From NCBI GenBank assembly GCA_035772405.1, contig JAYKKM010000112.1:1726501-1790500 (forward strand): 64,000 nucleotides of DNA, written 5' to 3'. The DNA comes from Chrysogorgia sp. JL179-B06 (lineage: Eukaryota; Cnidaria; Anthozoa; Scleralcyonacea; Chrysogorgiidae). The position numbers and the translations under genes are program-made. This document shows, one piece after another, positions 26,874 to 37,376 of this stretch; the stretch's first letter is position 1; every line of letters starts with the position of its first letter. Under the pieces are notes generated by a model. The model saw only the letters and a list, made by a program, of their open reading frames with translations. It made no database searches and was not told the origin of the DNA.

Positions 26874-29800
26874 TTCTGGACTATTTTGTAATGTCCATAC
26901 GCATAGCTAGACACACCGTCTGGTAGTATATGTCGCTTGTCGTCAAAGCAACTTAAGGATATCTTATTTATTTCATAGCTTCCTAGTTGGTGGCTCTTGC
27001 TGCGAATAGTTTTAATTATGTGAGACATTTGCTCACCATTTGTCAGGACACTTTTATAGTTGTCATGTCTTATATTATTTCTAATGGTACTCTTCTTGAT
27101 ACCTTTAGCAATCTTCCCACCTTTTCCATCCTCTTTTATGTAGCTATACATTTTCGACCTTAAACCAACGAACTCAACGATTGGGACTCCTAATGTCTCA
27201 TCCTTCATTTTACCAATAACCTTCTTGTTAGTTGGGTCGAAGTAAGGAGATGACTTATCATATCCACTAAAGTCGAACACTTCTTTGTTAGCGTACATGT
27301 CTTTGTACACATCCTCCGTCTCAATCTCATACATTAGACTATCCGTATCTGTGAATAGTAGTTTGGCTTTGTTGCCATACTCCTTTTTGATGTTATTGTA
27401 GTGGAAGTCGTACACCAATGTCTTTGATAGGTCTAGAATACACATACCTACGTATGCTGGTCTATTTAGAGTTAGTGTCTCTTTGATCTTGTGAACTGCT
27501 ACCAAGTTATTGTCAAATATTTTACTGCTAACAAAGGTTGGTTTTGACGTTAGTTTCTTCAGTTTTTCCTCGTCTGTTACTAACTCCACATTCACACGCT
27601 TTCGTAGATTCTCCATAGTCTTTCCGAATACACTATTATTCATGAGCTTGAAGAAATCCTTCTCAAAGTCGTTCTTCGCTTGGGTCCTCTTGTCCGTGTT
27701 AAAGTCAATATATTGTTTGAGCCATGGTGACTGATCGAACTGAAGTACTCTATGTATCTTCTTAACCTTCATTCCCAAACTCTTGTATAATTGTAGGTTT
27801 CTATAATGAACGACATACTTACTCTTATCGTTTAGGTTAGGTACAAGTTTTGCAACCTCTCCTACAGATATCTTAAATTTGTTTTTGATTGTCTTACAAT
27901 AGTTTGACAACATATCACTACTTACTTTCATCCTCTCAGGGGCTAAAGGATAGTCGTTGTGAAGATCGTGCAACTCCTCTGGATACTCTAAATCAACCTC
28001 GAGTATCAACCCCTTGTCTGACTCGTTGTTATATTTATCTAGATTGTTGATGTCAAAACCTTCGACCCACTTAAACCCACCAGTCGGTAGATACTGACAC
28101 ATAGCCCAACCATAAAGGTTATTCGCATCTAAGTATACGATATGTTTCGATGGTTTACTACTATCATACCCCTTCATGTACTTGTTATTAGCTTCTCCAT
28201 GTCTATGCGTTATACAGGAGACACCACCCCGCATTCCTTTCTCTATAAACTGAAACATGTCAATGTTAGTCATCAACTCTAGTTCCACTCCTGTCATCTT
28301 TAGAGCAGCGTCCCACGATAGTCCAGGTGATGTGAAGTAATGACAAGGATCTAATTGGTAGTGCTGTTTACACGTTCTTCTAAAGTTCTCGAACACGTCA
28401 GCCAGTAGTAGTACGTCAGACTTTAGGTATAGGTCGTGGTACTCACCCATATTCTCCACACCCATTGTCTTCCACACTTCTTGAGCGTGCTCGTAGTCCG
28501 TGTCTGACACATGCTCGTCGTTTAGGATGCTGTAGAAACTCTCCTTTGACGGTAACTCGAGTTCGTTAAACTTGTCGAAACTATCCATATAGTCATATGG
28601 GTACACGCCTTTTCGCGACACCAACTCTAGCTCCTCACCTCGAAATAGTTCAGACGTGTACTTGAGACAGTCCTTTGGTAGGTTGTTCACTAGGTTGGCT
28701 AGACTAGAGCTCATGAATTGGAAACTATCTAGAAACACTAGATGTTTACCTAACATGAATGCCATATATTTCTCCATATTATTTGGTATGACGTTGATTT
28801 TCTGACCTAGCTTGCCTATCTCTTGCATTATGAAGTGACTATCATACCCTCTTAGATTGTGAAATATGACAGGTATCTTATCAGTCAGTCTATAGTTCCT
28901 ATTACATAACTGGTGTGCTGAACCTCTATACTTACCAGTGATATGACAATGATCTCTAACTCTTATTTGTCCCCTTTTGTATTCCCTATCACAAATATGA
29001 CATTTAGTCGCTTCCTTGAAGTTAACCTTATCAGCTCTGGTCAATACCATGTCCTCATTAAAATGCTCCTTTCTGACTTTCTTACAGTATTTAACCTCCT
29101 CTAACATCTTTCTCATGAACTTCCTAACCGCGTTCTTACCTCGAAACATCTCTACTGGTTTACTATATTTATCGTCATAACAGCACACTACTCGCTAGTG
29201 TACGATCCTGTGAGTGGTGTAACGTTGTTGACCTTCTCTGTGATAGCCTCGAAGTCTGCGTATATCACGAATGGTACCTCTAATTGTTTATGAAAGTTTT
29301 CATATTCAAGAGTGCTGTCTTCTTCATCTGGCATCTTGATCGCTTGCTTACCATTTACCACCATACAAACCTCCTTATGATTCTCAAGAATCTCATTAGT
29401 AGTAAAACATTGAAGACAGTACCTACAGAAATTCTTGCGACACTTATGTTTAGACTGACCGCACATAAACCTACCAAAGTCTTTGATGTACACGTAGTGT
29501 CGTTTAACACCATTCGTTATTAGCAGCAGGTCCATATGATCCTCACACTTCTCCTCAGAAACGTAGATACGGAATGGCTGCTTGTCCTCGTAGCCAAACA
29601 CGCTGATGCTAATACCGTTCTGCCTCTCAATCTTGTTGTACTGTTTCGTACTCACTGGAAATCTCACTCCCTCATAATTGACAGAACCCACGTTCTTCTT
29701 ATGCTTCGACACTCTCTGTGGATCCTTTCCTACAGGACACTTATGCAACACGTGGCACCACATGAAACACTTGTCATCGTTGTTCTTTATATTAATCAAA

Positions 29801-30753
29801 CCTTTCGACGCGTTCCTCAACTCTTCTGGTAGCTCAACATAACTCGATCCTTTAAGAGGCTAATACACTACCACATTAATATAGTGGTCACTAACACTGT
29901 CTACAACCCACCCAGACCCTTCTGACAACCATACAGCTATACGATTTACTATCTCCTCACTAGCTTGTCTCATAGTCCCACTAATATCAACACTACTAGT
30001 CACTGTTTTGACTACACTATTGAAGAAGGCTGTCTTAAACAAAGACTCTCCGTCACCAACCTCTTTCTCTAGAGTTACTTTCAATGTCTCAGAAAACTTC
30101 AAACCTTTCAGTCTCTCTAGCTCTTTCTGTAAAGTTGAGCCAACTACTCCTCTAGTCTTGACTAGTTGTTTTAATGGTTCCTTATTGTCGATCACCTTAA
30201 CACTATACGACTTGGTGTACCCTTTGAGAGCAACTCTCCTTTGTACTACAGTAGGACGTTTCATCTCAGCAATAAGACTAGTGACTCTCTCATACTCTTT
30301 GTCTAAGGCCTTCCGACTTAATTGTGACCTCCTCACATGTCGTCTAAGATCACGTCTAGCCTTTCGAACTTCTCTGACCTCCCTAATTCTGGTGACTCTA
30401 CTAATAACGTTCTCTCTAGATCCTCTCCTAATAAGGTCCATCCACTTATACCCCAATGCTTTAGCATCAGCTAGATAGCCAGACATCCTCTCTAGAAAAC
30501 TCATCTTAATATTCGGTATAATTAAATTACCAGAACCTACAGCAGGATCACGTGCACCACCACTCGATAGTGTACCACTACGAGCGACATTACCACCCAC
30601 AATAGGGTTACGTTTACGTTCAGACCTTTTCATAAGAGTCGTTTTATTATTTAATATAGCCAAGTCTTTAGACCCTTTCGAATCATGAGCCCCACTCAAC
30701 TCACGAGTTGAAATAAAGCCTATACCAGGATCACGCGTAACATTACTCAACAT
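26870..30753 (-). pseudogene. protein-primed family B DNA polymerase (pPolB), broken twice
   Basis: Replicative polymerase read in three segments. N-terminal segment: 29860 to about 30753 (ATG choice uncertain, since the frame is open into the terminal hairpin), basic and Gly/Arg-rich. It ends at an amber TAG (29860-29862), and the same frame continues directly into segment 2 (29188-29820) with a Cys-rich region (CRKNFCRYCLQCF) and exonuclease motif I (YADFEA). A frameshift with probable small deletion lies at 29188. Segment 3 (26870-29188, 772 codons) has an endonuclease VII-like CHIC...DHCHITGKYRG region (63-90), ExoII HNLRGYDSH, ExoIII YLKSDVLLLAD, motif A YLDANNLYG (~352), motif B FFKLMNNSVFGKT and motif C DTDS (~614). 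Catalytic residues are retained; the breaks disable it unless they are sequencing errors. Confidence 0.92.
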
Positions 30754-30871
30754 AGTCTTGTTACGAGCGACACCCCCACCCACAGCAGCGCCACGTCCAG
30801 ACACCTCACTCTGTAGCCTACTAGCTGAGACACGTCTCTGACTCCCCAAACCACGTGACACATTGTCTATT
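30754..30871 (-). other. N-terminal extension or leader of pPolB
   Basis: The polymerase frame stays open upstream of the first internal ATG (30753) and through the terminal hairpin. Repeated ARD/ARN-type phrases lie in this frame. The true start may be the ATG at 30969 inside the hairpin or a spliced one; I cannot decide. Confidence 0.35.
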
Positions 30872-31089
30872 AGTAGGCTAGAAAGTGGGGCTAACAGCGA
30901 ACTTTTTCCATTTGAGTGTCTCAACTTCTCTGGAGAACTAAGCACTTTTTCCGTTTTTGGATTCCACATATTTGCTCGAAAATTATATGTGGAATACAAA
31001 AACGGAAAAAGTGCTGCGTTCTCCAGAGAAAAAAAGTTGAGACATGAAAAATGGAAAAATGCGCTGGTAGCCCCACTTTCTATACTACT
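30872..31089. repeat. right Polinton terminus, ~218-bp foldback hairpin
   Basis: AGTAGGCTAGAAAGTGGGG (30872-) is the inverse of the outer end CCCCACTTTCTATACTACT. The arms continue through TTTTTCCATTT, CTCAACTT, CTCTGGAGAA, GCACTTTTTCCGTTTTTG and end at an ATTCCACATATTTGC/ATATGTGGAAT loop. It is twice as long as the left hairpin and shares only its outer ~28 bp with it. Confidence 0.82.
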
Positions 31090-31542
31090 TACTTTTGGAA
31101 CAAAGAAATAAAACAATGATGGTTGAATTGGACAAGACAGTTGCTGAATTAAGTTCTCAAATGTTGAATATACAAGTACTGTATGTATATTACTGCATGT
31201 TATATTTATGTTTATGTTACAGTTACAGTTGCATTTATTGACAAATGAATATTAAGTTAGTCATAGTAACCTGTCATTGCTTTGAAAAACTTTTGTTCCA
31301 TCTTTCATCAAAGTAATAAATTTGTCTTTTTTGGAGGAGGCTGTTCATGATTGTCCTCGTCTGCTGTCTCTATATTTCCGGGTTTTTTCCTGTAGTAAAA
31401 AATAAATTAAATAATTATAAGTATGTTTCACACCGATCCGAATTGACTGTGAGACGTTAATCAAAAATATTGTCGTGTGGTCAAAACGATACTCCTTCTC
31501 TGGACATACTGTATATAGTAATATAGGCATATATAGGCATAC

Positions 31543-31840
31543 CTCCATAATTTGTATTCTTGATCAAGAATTTGTACAACATCGTTTCTATTCATATCGA
31601 CCATTATTTCACGGAATTTTTGGACAGTGGCCGATGTTTGCGGTGCCCACCATTTCAATACTTCTTCAGTTGGATTTTCGTTTTGGGAAAGCAACCATAC
31701 ATCCAAAGTTTTTATTCCTAAATATCCCGCCAATTTCTTGTAAAAAGTACCAACAGCGGATGTTACATTAAGAAGGCGACATATTACTTCAGTAGCAGAA
31801 TAGGGGATGTCTGAAACCTTCATTATTACACTTGATACAT
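31543..31840 (-). CDS. Death-domain exon (host gene, partial)
   Basis: Open frame bounded by an acceptor (TTTTCCTTTTAG, exon from 31840) and a donor (ATTATGGAG/GTATGC, exon to 31543). The translation contains KKLAGYLGIKTLDVW, NENPTEEVLKWWAPQTSATV and QKFREIMVDMNRNDVVQILD. This fits helices 2-6 of a Death domain (LA..LGI...DV......NP...LL..WA....TV..L...L..M.R.D....L). Such domains mediate assembly of innate-immune or apoptotic complexes. Other exons are not identified. It lies 450 bp outside the Polinton end. Confidence 0.55.
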
Positions 31841-31899
31841 CTAAAAGGAAAATCACGAAACTCTTGTTAAACCAACCTCCTTTAAGTCTTTTGCTTTAA

Positions 31900-32870
31900 T
31901 CAATAGAAAAATTTATATATTTACCATTTTGGTTGGTCCGTATAGAAAAATATTTGTAGTCGTTCTCACAAACCATGCTTGTCGTACGACATCTCGGCAG
32001 TTTTAGAAAGCTTACGGAAACATATTTCATACGAACCTCCCAAACGGTAAATATGAAGTAGTATTAGACCCCACTATAGCCGATTAAAAATTAATTAGGA
32101 ATGAGCTTCGATTTTCCACACGTCATCTTATACGCTAGTCCCCTTACACCTTCAGATACTTTATTAAACCCACATTAGTATTCTTTTTGTAGCGATTGAT
32201 TAATATACATATAATCTTACAGACTCACGACCTATGAATTAGTATTGATTGATTGATTTATTATACAAATACTTGAATGGCAATTTACAGACAAGGCAAA
32301 TAAATTGAAAAACTCAAGTTACAAACTTGATTAAAATAGTAAGTCTAGCAAACAAGTACCTACTCGATAAAATTGGTGGAGCTATCTACAACTATCCCAC
32401 AATCTAACACAAGAAGGAAGGAAACTGTTCATGAACCTATTAGTTCTACACTTAAACAACGGGATTTTACGAGCATCCCGAAAGTTATAGCGATGATCTA
32501 CAGGTGCATGGAGGTAACAAAGCGCGTAATTTGCTGTCCAGAGCCAAACTGTGCTTATAAAAAGTCCGGCATAAAGATTCCCTCCTTTCGAAGAGGGTCA
32601 ACAATTTGAGATCGCGTAAGCCTCGCTTGTACGATAAGTGGGGATAAATTATTCGGACGGCACGCCTTTATATGGCCTCTACGTTGTCTTTCAGCGATAC
32701 AGTCAGAGAAAAATGCCATACAGGACACGCATATTCCAAGATAGGCCTGATAAAATAGCAAAACACGGAAAGAAGGTCAGCAGCAGCGACGCCGCTGACG
32801 CGGACAGGGACGCCGCTGACGCCGCTATGTTATAGCGCCTTATTAGGTATGATTACGTCACATCCATCAA
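31900..32870. other. no recognisable gene
   Basis: A 78-codon plus ORF (32373-32609) has no motif and overlaps an equally featureless minus ORF. Nothing else stands out. Confidence 0.45.
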
Positions 32871-32872
32871 AA

Positions 32873-33300
32873 TTAATAATATAGCATTTAGTAAATTTCC
32901 GTAAACTTAATTACTGATTATTGCTATACAGGGCCACATTGGAAAACATCTATTGGTGACATTATAATAGTGAAGTAATATTACTAAATTTGTGAGAGTT
33001 GCAGTGTTGAGAAAGTCTAATGTTGCTGTGGATTACTGCTTTGATTGTTTATTGTTGATTAATATCTAATCCATTGAACAATGTTTTCACTCTCACGAAC
33101 GAAACGCAAATTCTTCCATAAAGATAAATTCTTACTATTCTCGATGGTAACTTCGTCCTCTGGATGTGACCGCTTTTGGACTCTATTATCTGTAAAATAA
33201 ATAACATTGTTATTAATTGTTTGAACGTCTAAAGTGATACACCATGTATATACACAGAACAGATCATTGTTCTTATAATGCGTGCAGCGAACGTGCACTC
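32873..33300. repeat. dispersed repeat, A block plus B block (contiguous copy)
   Basis: A block 32873-33010 (ATAGCATTTAGTAAATTT, CATTGGAAAACAT) recurs at 33872-34010. B block 33020-33300 (TTAATATCTAATCCATTGAA, TTTTCACTCTCACGAACG) recurs at 40055-40340. Here the two blocks are adjacent; in the other copies a minisatellite array sits where they meet. Confidence 0.75.
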
Positions 33301-33871
33301 ACAAATACTTCATGAGTGTGGTAGATGACATCACTGAAGCGACTCGTCTCGGTCTCCTTATGTGTATCGGCCAAATTAATGACGGCCGTAAATTTATTGG
33401 AAAATAAATTCAAACATGGAGTTAAATAGAACTAATTACTCGTTTAAGCTTTAGGCAACAGGATTGATTTTTCAACTGACACTTGTACTGCCTGAGTGAT
33501 GATTATTAGTTTAATAGGAAGGGTAATATCTTTCTAGTATGCATAAGTCATGTCTTGGATATTTTTGGTGACTGATGTTTTGACTGTCTGAGCTGTTGTT
33601 ATTTTACTAATTTATGTGAGAACCATTGAGAATTGCTAATGACTAAGGCATTGACCATGCCACATATGTGGAAGTAATCTTATTAAAGTTATGGGAGCAG
33701 TGTTCAGAAAATCTGATGTTTCAAGTCACTTGTATTTTGCCAGCTTATAGTTGATTATATGCTTCACTACATAAATAATGATTTGACTCTCGAGAATTAA
33801 CCAAATAAACCAAACTAGAATTAAAAATAAGTGCTTACTTGTCTTCTTGATTGGTAAGTCGGGCGTCATTA

Positions 33872-34010
33872 GGATTAATAATATAGCATTTAGTAAATTT
33901 TCGTTAACTTAATTACTGATTATTATTATTATACAGGCTACATTGGAAAACATATATTGGTGACATTATAATAGTGGAAGTAATATTACTAAATTTATGA
34001 GAGGATTACT
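33872..34010. repeat. dispersed repeat, A block, second copy
   Basis: About 90% similar to 32873-33010, followed directly by the GAGTTATTTTAACTC array. Confidence 0.75.
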
Positions 34011-34011
34011 G

Positions 34012-34455
34012 GGGGATTACACTGTTATTTTCGAGGAGTTAAAATAACTCGGTCAATTGAGTTAAATTAACTCCTTCGGATGGAGTTATTTCGTTGAGTT
34101 ATTTTAACTCCGATTATTGGAGTTAATACTACTCCTCCATCGAGTTAAAATAACTCCTCCATGACGAAGAGTTATTTTAACTCCCACACCAGAGTTACAA
34201 TAACTCTTCTCACATAGTTAAATCAACTCTGGTATCATCTGGAGTTATTTTAACTCTGTCACTGGAGTTAAAATAACTCTTATACGAGTCAAAATAACTC
34301 TATAATAATGGGTCATTATAACTCCGGCAAGAGAGTTAAATTAACTCTTTTAGCTTAGTTATTTTAACTTTCATAATGGAGTTAAAATAACTCTCATCAT
34401 CAGAAAGTTGAAATAACTCGGGCATTATTAGGAGTTGAAATAACTCCAGTCCTGG
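34012..34455. repeat. array of GAGTTATTTTAACTC-type palindromes
   Basis: About 20 copies of GGAGTTAAAATAACTCC or its variants, separated by 4-12 variable bases. Since the unit is nearly self-complementary, orientation alternates freely. The left side begins TTACACTGTTATTTT, the inverse of AAATAACAGTGTA that ends the related array at 40035, so these look like termini of one element family. Confidence 0.8.
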
Positions 34456-34560
34456 AGTCAAATGTCAGGGAATCGTCATTAATGACCAGACTGTAATTTT
34501 ATAAGTAAAGGTAATTACATAATGTTCTAATGTTTACAGTATGTTAAACATAATCAACAA

Positions 34561-34650
34561 TATGAGGGTCGCGGGTTCAATTCTACGCGGGAGGCCTTGA
34601 AGTTGCATTTTCGCAACTAGTTCCGATTTGGTATTAACGTTTATATGTTC
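34561..34650 (+). repeat. truncated tRNA-derived SINE
   Basis: Starts within the B-box region (GGGTTCAATTC) and continues with the same body as the copy at 38560 (GGCCTTGAAGTTGCATTTT, AACTAGTTCC). The A box is missing. Confidence 0.55.
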
Positions 34651-34694
34651 CTACACTCCAAATATTGTCGTAATATTGTCAGGCATTAAGGGTA

Positions 34695-35037
34695 ACATTA
34701 AAATGCTTAAAGTGCCTATAACGTCTGTGGGAATTTAACATATTTCTAATCTATGGATTCTCCTGAGATAAATTGTAATATATCTTGTCAGCTGAAAATG
34801 TCATCTTCATAGACTTTTTTGCTGTTAAAGTTGACGGAAATGACGTCAATCGGGCATCTGTAAAGAGGTTTTCATATAGACAGATTCCCGATTTGACGTA
34901 ATTTCCGTCAACTTTAACAGCAAAAAAGTCTATGAAGATGACATTTTCAGCTGACAAGATATATTACAATTTATCTCAGGAGAATCGATAGATTACAAAT
35001 ACGTTGAATTCCCACAGACGTTATAGGCACTTTAAAA
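34695..35037. repeat. 343-bp near-perfect palindrome (foldback element)
   Basis: Arms of about 165 bp, outermost AAAGTGCCTATAACGTCTGT opposed to ACAGACGTTATAGGCACTTT, meeting around 34865-34885. The ORF 34751-34957 is a product of the palindrome and not a gene. Confidence 0.85.
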
Positions 35038-35404
35038 TAAATGGTTTGAATCTATCATGGTGCCCGTCACGCGGCGGGTAAAATAGCGCCTGGGTCGAGG
35101 CCATTTCCCAGAGGTCCTGGCGAGTTAAGCTGCTGCGCCCATATTTGAATTCTCTTTTGGTCGAGAACACTTATCACTTATGCTGCTTTGTGTCTTGGAT
35201 TCTTTGGTAAATTGCTTTGTCTTACCATTTCTAAAGAAATATCTGACAGCAATTACTCGTCGGTATTACAAATGATACAATTGGATTTCAGCAAAGTTCG
35301 AAGGTGAGTTTGATCTACTTCATATTTGATTATTATAAAGCTACTTTTAATAAACGCATTGCAAGTTTGAAGCAGCTATAAATGTTATAAATACGAAATC
35401 AAAT

Positions 35405-35559
35405 ACTGTAGTTGACTTGAATTTCAAATATCTTATCAAAAACTTTGTCTTAGAGTATTCAATTGTGTGGGAAGAGTTATTTTTCAACGGGAATGTGGAT
35501 AATAGAGTGTCTAATCAAAAATATTTGAATGACGAAGAAAGCCAATCCTTTACAGAGTG
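35405..35559 (+). CDS. putative host exon, unknown protein
   Basis: Open frame with KNFVLEYSIVWEELFFNGNV and YLNDEESQSFTEW ending at a plausible donor (CAGAGTG/GTATGT at 35559/35560). Another donor (GTTCGAAG/GTGAGT) lies near 35303. These could be successive exons of a plus-strand gene that continues at 36893, 39380 and 45642. Weak evidence: open frame and splice sites only. Confidence 0.3.
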
Positions 35560-35726
35560 GTATGTATTATTGTCTATGTATACACATAGCTTTCGTTTGT
35601 TTATAATAACGATGATTAGGTATGAATAACAATTAACAAAAGCGAATTTCTTATATTTAAATCCTTGCTGAAAAGGACAAGTTCAGAGAGTATAAATGTG
35701 ATATATATGCTCCGGAGTATCATTAG

Positions 35727-35988
35727 ATGTGTGAAGTTGATCGTCCAGGTTGTTGTAGTCTTGAGAAAGACTATTGTTGATGACTAATAAAGACTACAGG
35801 TATATATTGTTGACTATTGAAGACTATTGTTGGTGACTATTAAAGACTATTGTTGACTATTAAAGACTATTGTTGACTATTAAAGACTATTGTTGGTGAC
35901 TATTGTTGACTATTGTTGACTATTAAAGACTGTTGTTGGTGACTCGTTCTCAAGACTACAACAACCTGGACGATCAGCTTCACACATC
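35727..35988. mobile_element. 262-bp TIR element with internal minisatellite
   Basis: Inverted ends of about 41 bp: AGATGTGTGAAGTTGATCGT opposed to ACGATCAGCTTCACACATCT. The interior is a 20-bp minisatellite of GACTATTAAAGACTATTGTT type. Non-coding MITE. Confidence 0.75.
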
Positions 35989-36120
35989 TAATATTTGGTA
36001 TATAACATCTCAAATTCATGACTAATTCATGAGTTAATTAACCAATCAGAGTAGGCGAATTAATCAGGTGATTGCGGTTGGATACCCCGGTGAACCATGC
36101 CAACACAATATGCGTGACCT

Positions 36121-36157
36121 GGATATTAGATGAACAACGTTGTTCATCTAATATCTT
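36121..36157. repeat. 37-bp palindrome
   Basis: GATATTAGATGAACAACGTT opposed to AACGTTGTTCATCTAATATC; nearly perfect with no loop. Confidence 0.7.
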
Positions 36158-36231
36158 AATTACGCATGCAAATAATCTTCAAAATTGTAAAATGCAATTT
36201 AAATTATAACTAATTACTATTGTGTTCAATT

Positions 36232-36398
36232 GAGATGCTATATGAACAACTCGAGCTCGTGTCCCACCGGGATATCCAAACACTCAAAAACAATTAACAA
36301 AAACACTCGCGCTTCGCGCTCGTGTTTTCATACATTGTTTTCTCGTGTTTGGATATCCCGGTGAAACACTCGCTCTCGTTGTTCATATATAACATCAA
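36232..36398. repeat. foldback element, ~165 bp
   Basis: Arms ATGAACAACTCGAGCTCGTG and CACTCGCTCTCGTTGTTCAT, then CACCGGGATATCCAAACAC opposed to GTGTTTGGATATCCCGGTG. AT-rich loop. It shares ATGAACAAC with the palindrome just upstream. Confidence 0.75.
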
Positions 36399-36557
36399 AC
36401 ATTTGGTATCATTTAAAAGATTTCTTCATGTGATATTGCATACCGGTATGTATAATCTATATTAATTATAGATTTTTCATTTGGAATTAAAATACACGTG
36501 GCAAATAGCGGCTCAGACTATACATGTGGACAATTGTCAAGCTCAAATCATCAGAAA

Positions 36558-36640
36558 ATGCAGAGAGTTCCAGACAGGGCTCAAACCTGTAACCTTCTGA
36601 TTGACAGTGACATGCTCTAACCATTGAGCTACCAAGACTC
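36558..36640 (-). repeat. tRNA-derived SINE head
   Basis: On the minus strand TGGTAGCTCAATGGTTAGAG (A box) is followed about 30 nt later by GGTTACAGGTTTGAGCCC (B box). Spacing and sequence follow a tRNA internal promoter, but cloverleaf pairing is poor, so this is a SINE, not a tRNA gene. The same family is amplified at 40795-42330. Confidence 0.6.
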
Positions 36641-36892
36641 ATAAGCAAAGTTAAGGTTACATTTAACAATAATATATATACTAGTTTGATTGCTATTTGC
36701 ATATAGTATATGCAACAGTCACTTCTGTATATATTAGTAAATAGTAATGCTTGGGAAACTGTCTGGGACTCATTTTCTGATGATTTTAGCTTGATTATCC
36801 ATGTATTTGTAATAATAGTCACTACTGTGCTTAAATATTGCAATGTTATCTGTATTTTAATTAGGTTGTTTCTTGCTTTTTAACATATTCTA

Positions 36893-36972
36893 GATGAAGT
36901 TGCAATTTTGCCATTCCTGCTTCAACAAAGATAAGCGAAGTGCAGACCCAAATATTTTATTGAGTTCATTTT
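36893..36972 (+). CDS. putative host exon
   Basis: 80 bp between an acceptor (CATATTCTAG) and a consensus donor (TTTTG/GTAAGT). It is open in one frame as MKLQFCHSCFNKDKRSADPN and on, with an F-C-x2-C pair. It may belong with 39380-39585 and 45642-45733. Confidence 0.35.
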
Positions 36973-37376
36973 GGTAAGTTTCAGTTTATTTACTACTAGG
37001 TGATAATTTTTTTGATTATGATGGCCAAAGAGCACATACATAAATGACCAATGCATAAATACATTTTATCTATAAATAATATATGCATGTAGGCACTGAC
37101 CACTACAGGCAGTACATATATGTAATATAAATTAACCAACTTTTTAAATAATTAGAAAGTTTTCTTATCAAAAACTGGGTGTACAGTGTATTGATGCCCA
37201 GTTTTATACATACATGTACCACTCCAGTTAGTCCAACCAGAGCACTGGACTGGTATTTATAACATACAGTATAAGTAAACATATAATATAGGTATGAGTC
37301 GTCAAAGAAATCTGAAAGCTTTCTTTGATGTTCCCCCATTATTCCTATAATATACCCAGAATCTTATCCCGGTATT

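Larger units (their letters stand above)
6298..31087. mobile_element. Polinton/Maverick element (adintovirus-like), about 24.8 kb
   Basis: Inverted ends share TAGTATAGAAAGTGGGGCTA (left at 6299, right as its complement ending at 31088). Directly outside lies the direct repeat CTTACTTT (6290-6297 and 31088-31095), a candidate target duplication; Polintons normally make 6 bp, and TTACTT fits inside it. The exact border is uncertain by 1-3 bases. Content is diagnostic: chromodomain integrase, FtsK/HerA-like packaging ATPase, jelly-roll capsid genes and protein-primed PolB. Subtracting the Harbinger insertion and the repeated block leaves about 16 kb, a usual Polinton size. Several core genes are broken, so this copy is probably immobile. 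No adenain-like protease was found. Confidence 0.93.

Noticed and set aside
33059..33298. 79-codon minus ORF
   Set aside because: Lies in the B block of a dispersed repeat; its copy at 40055 is not open.
34751..34957. 68-codon ORF
   Set aside because: Spans the arm of a palindrome; the coding appearance comes from self-complementarity.
36541..36560. Minus-strand hammerhead from CTGATGA in the SINE body
   Set aside because: No helix II and no GAAA; the motif is part of the SINE consensus.
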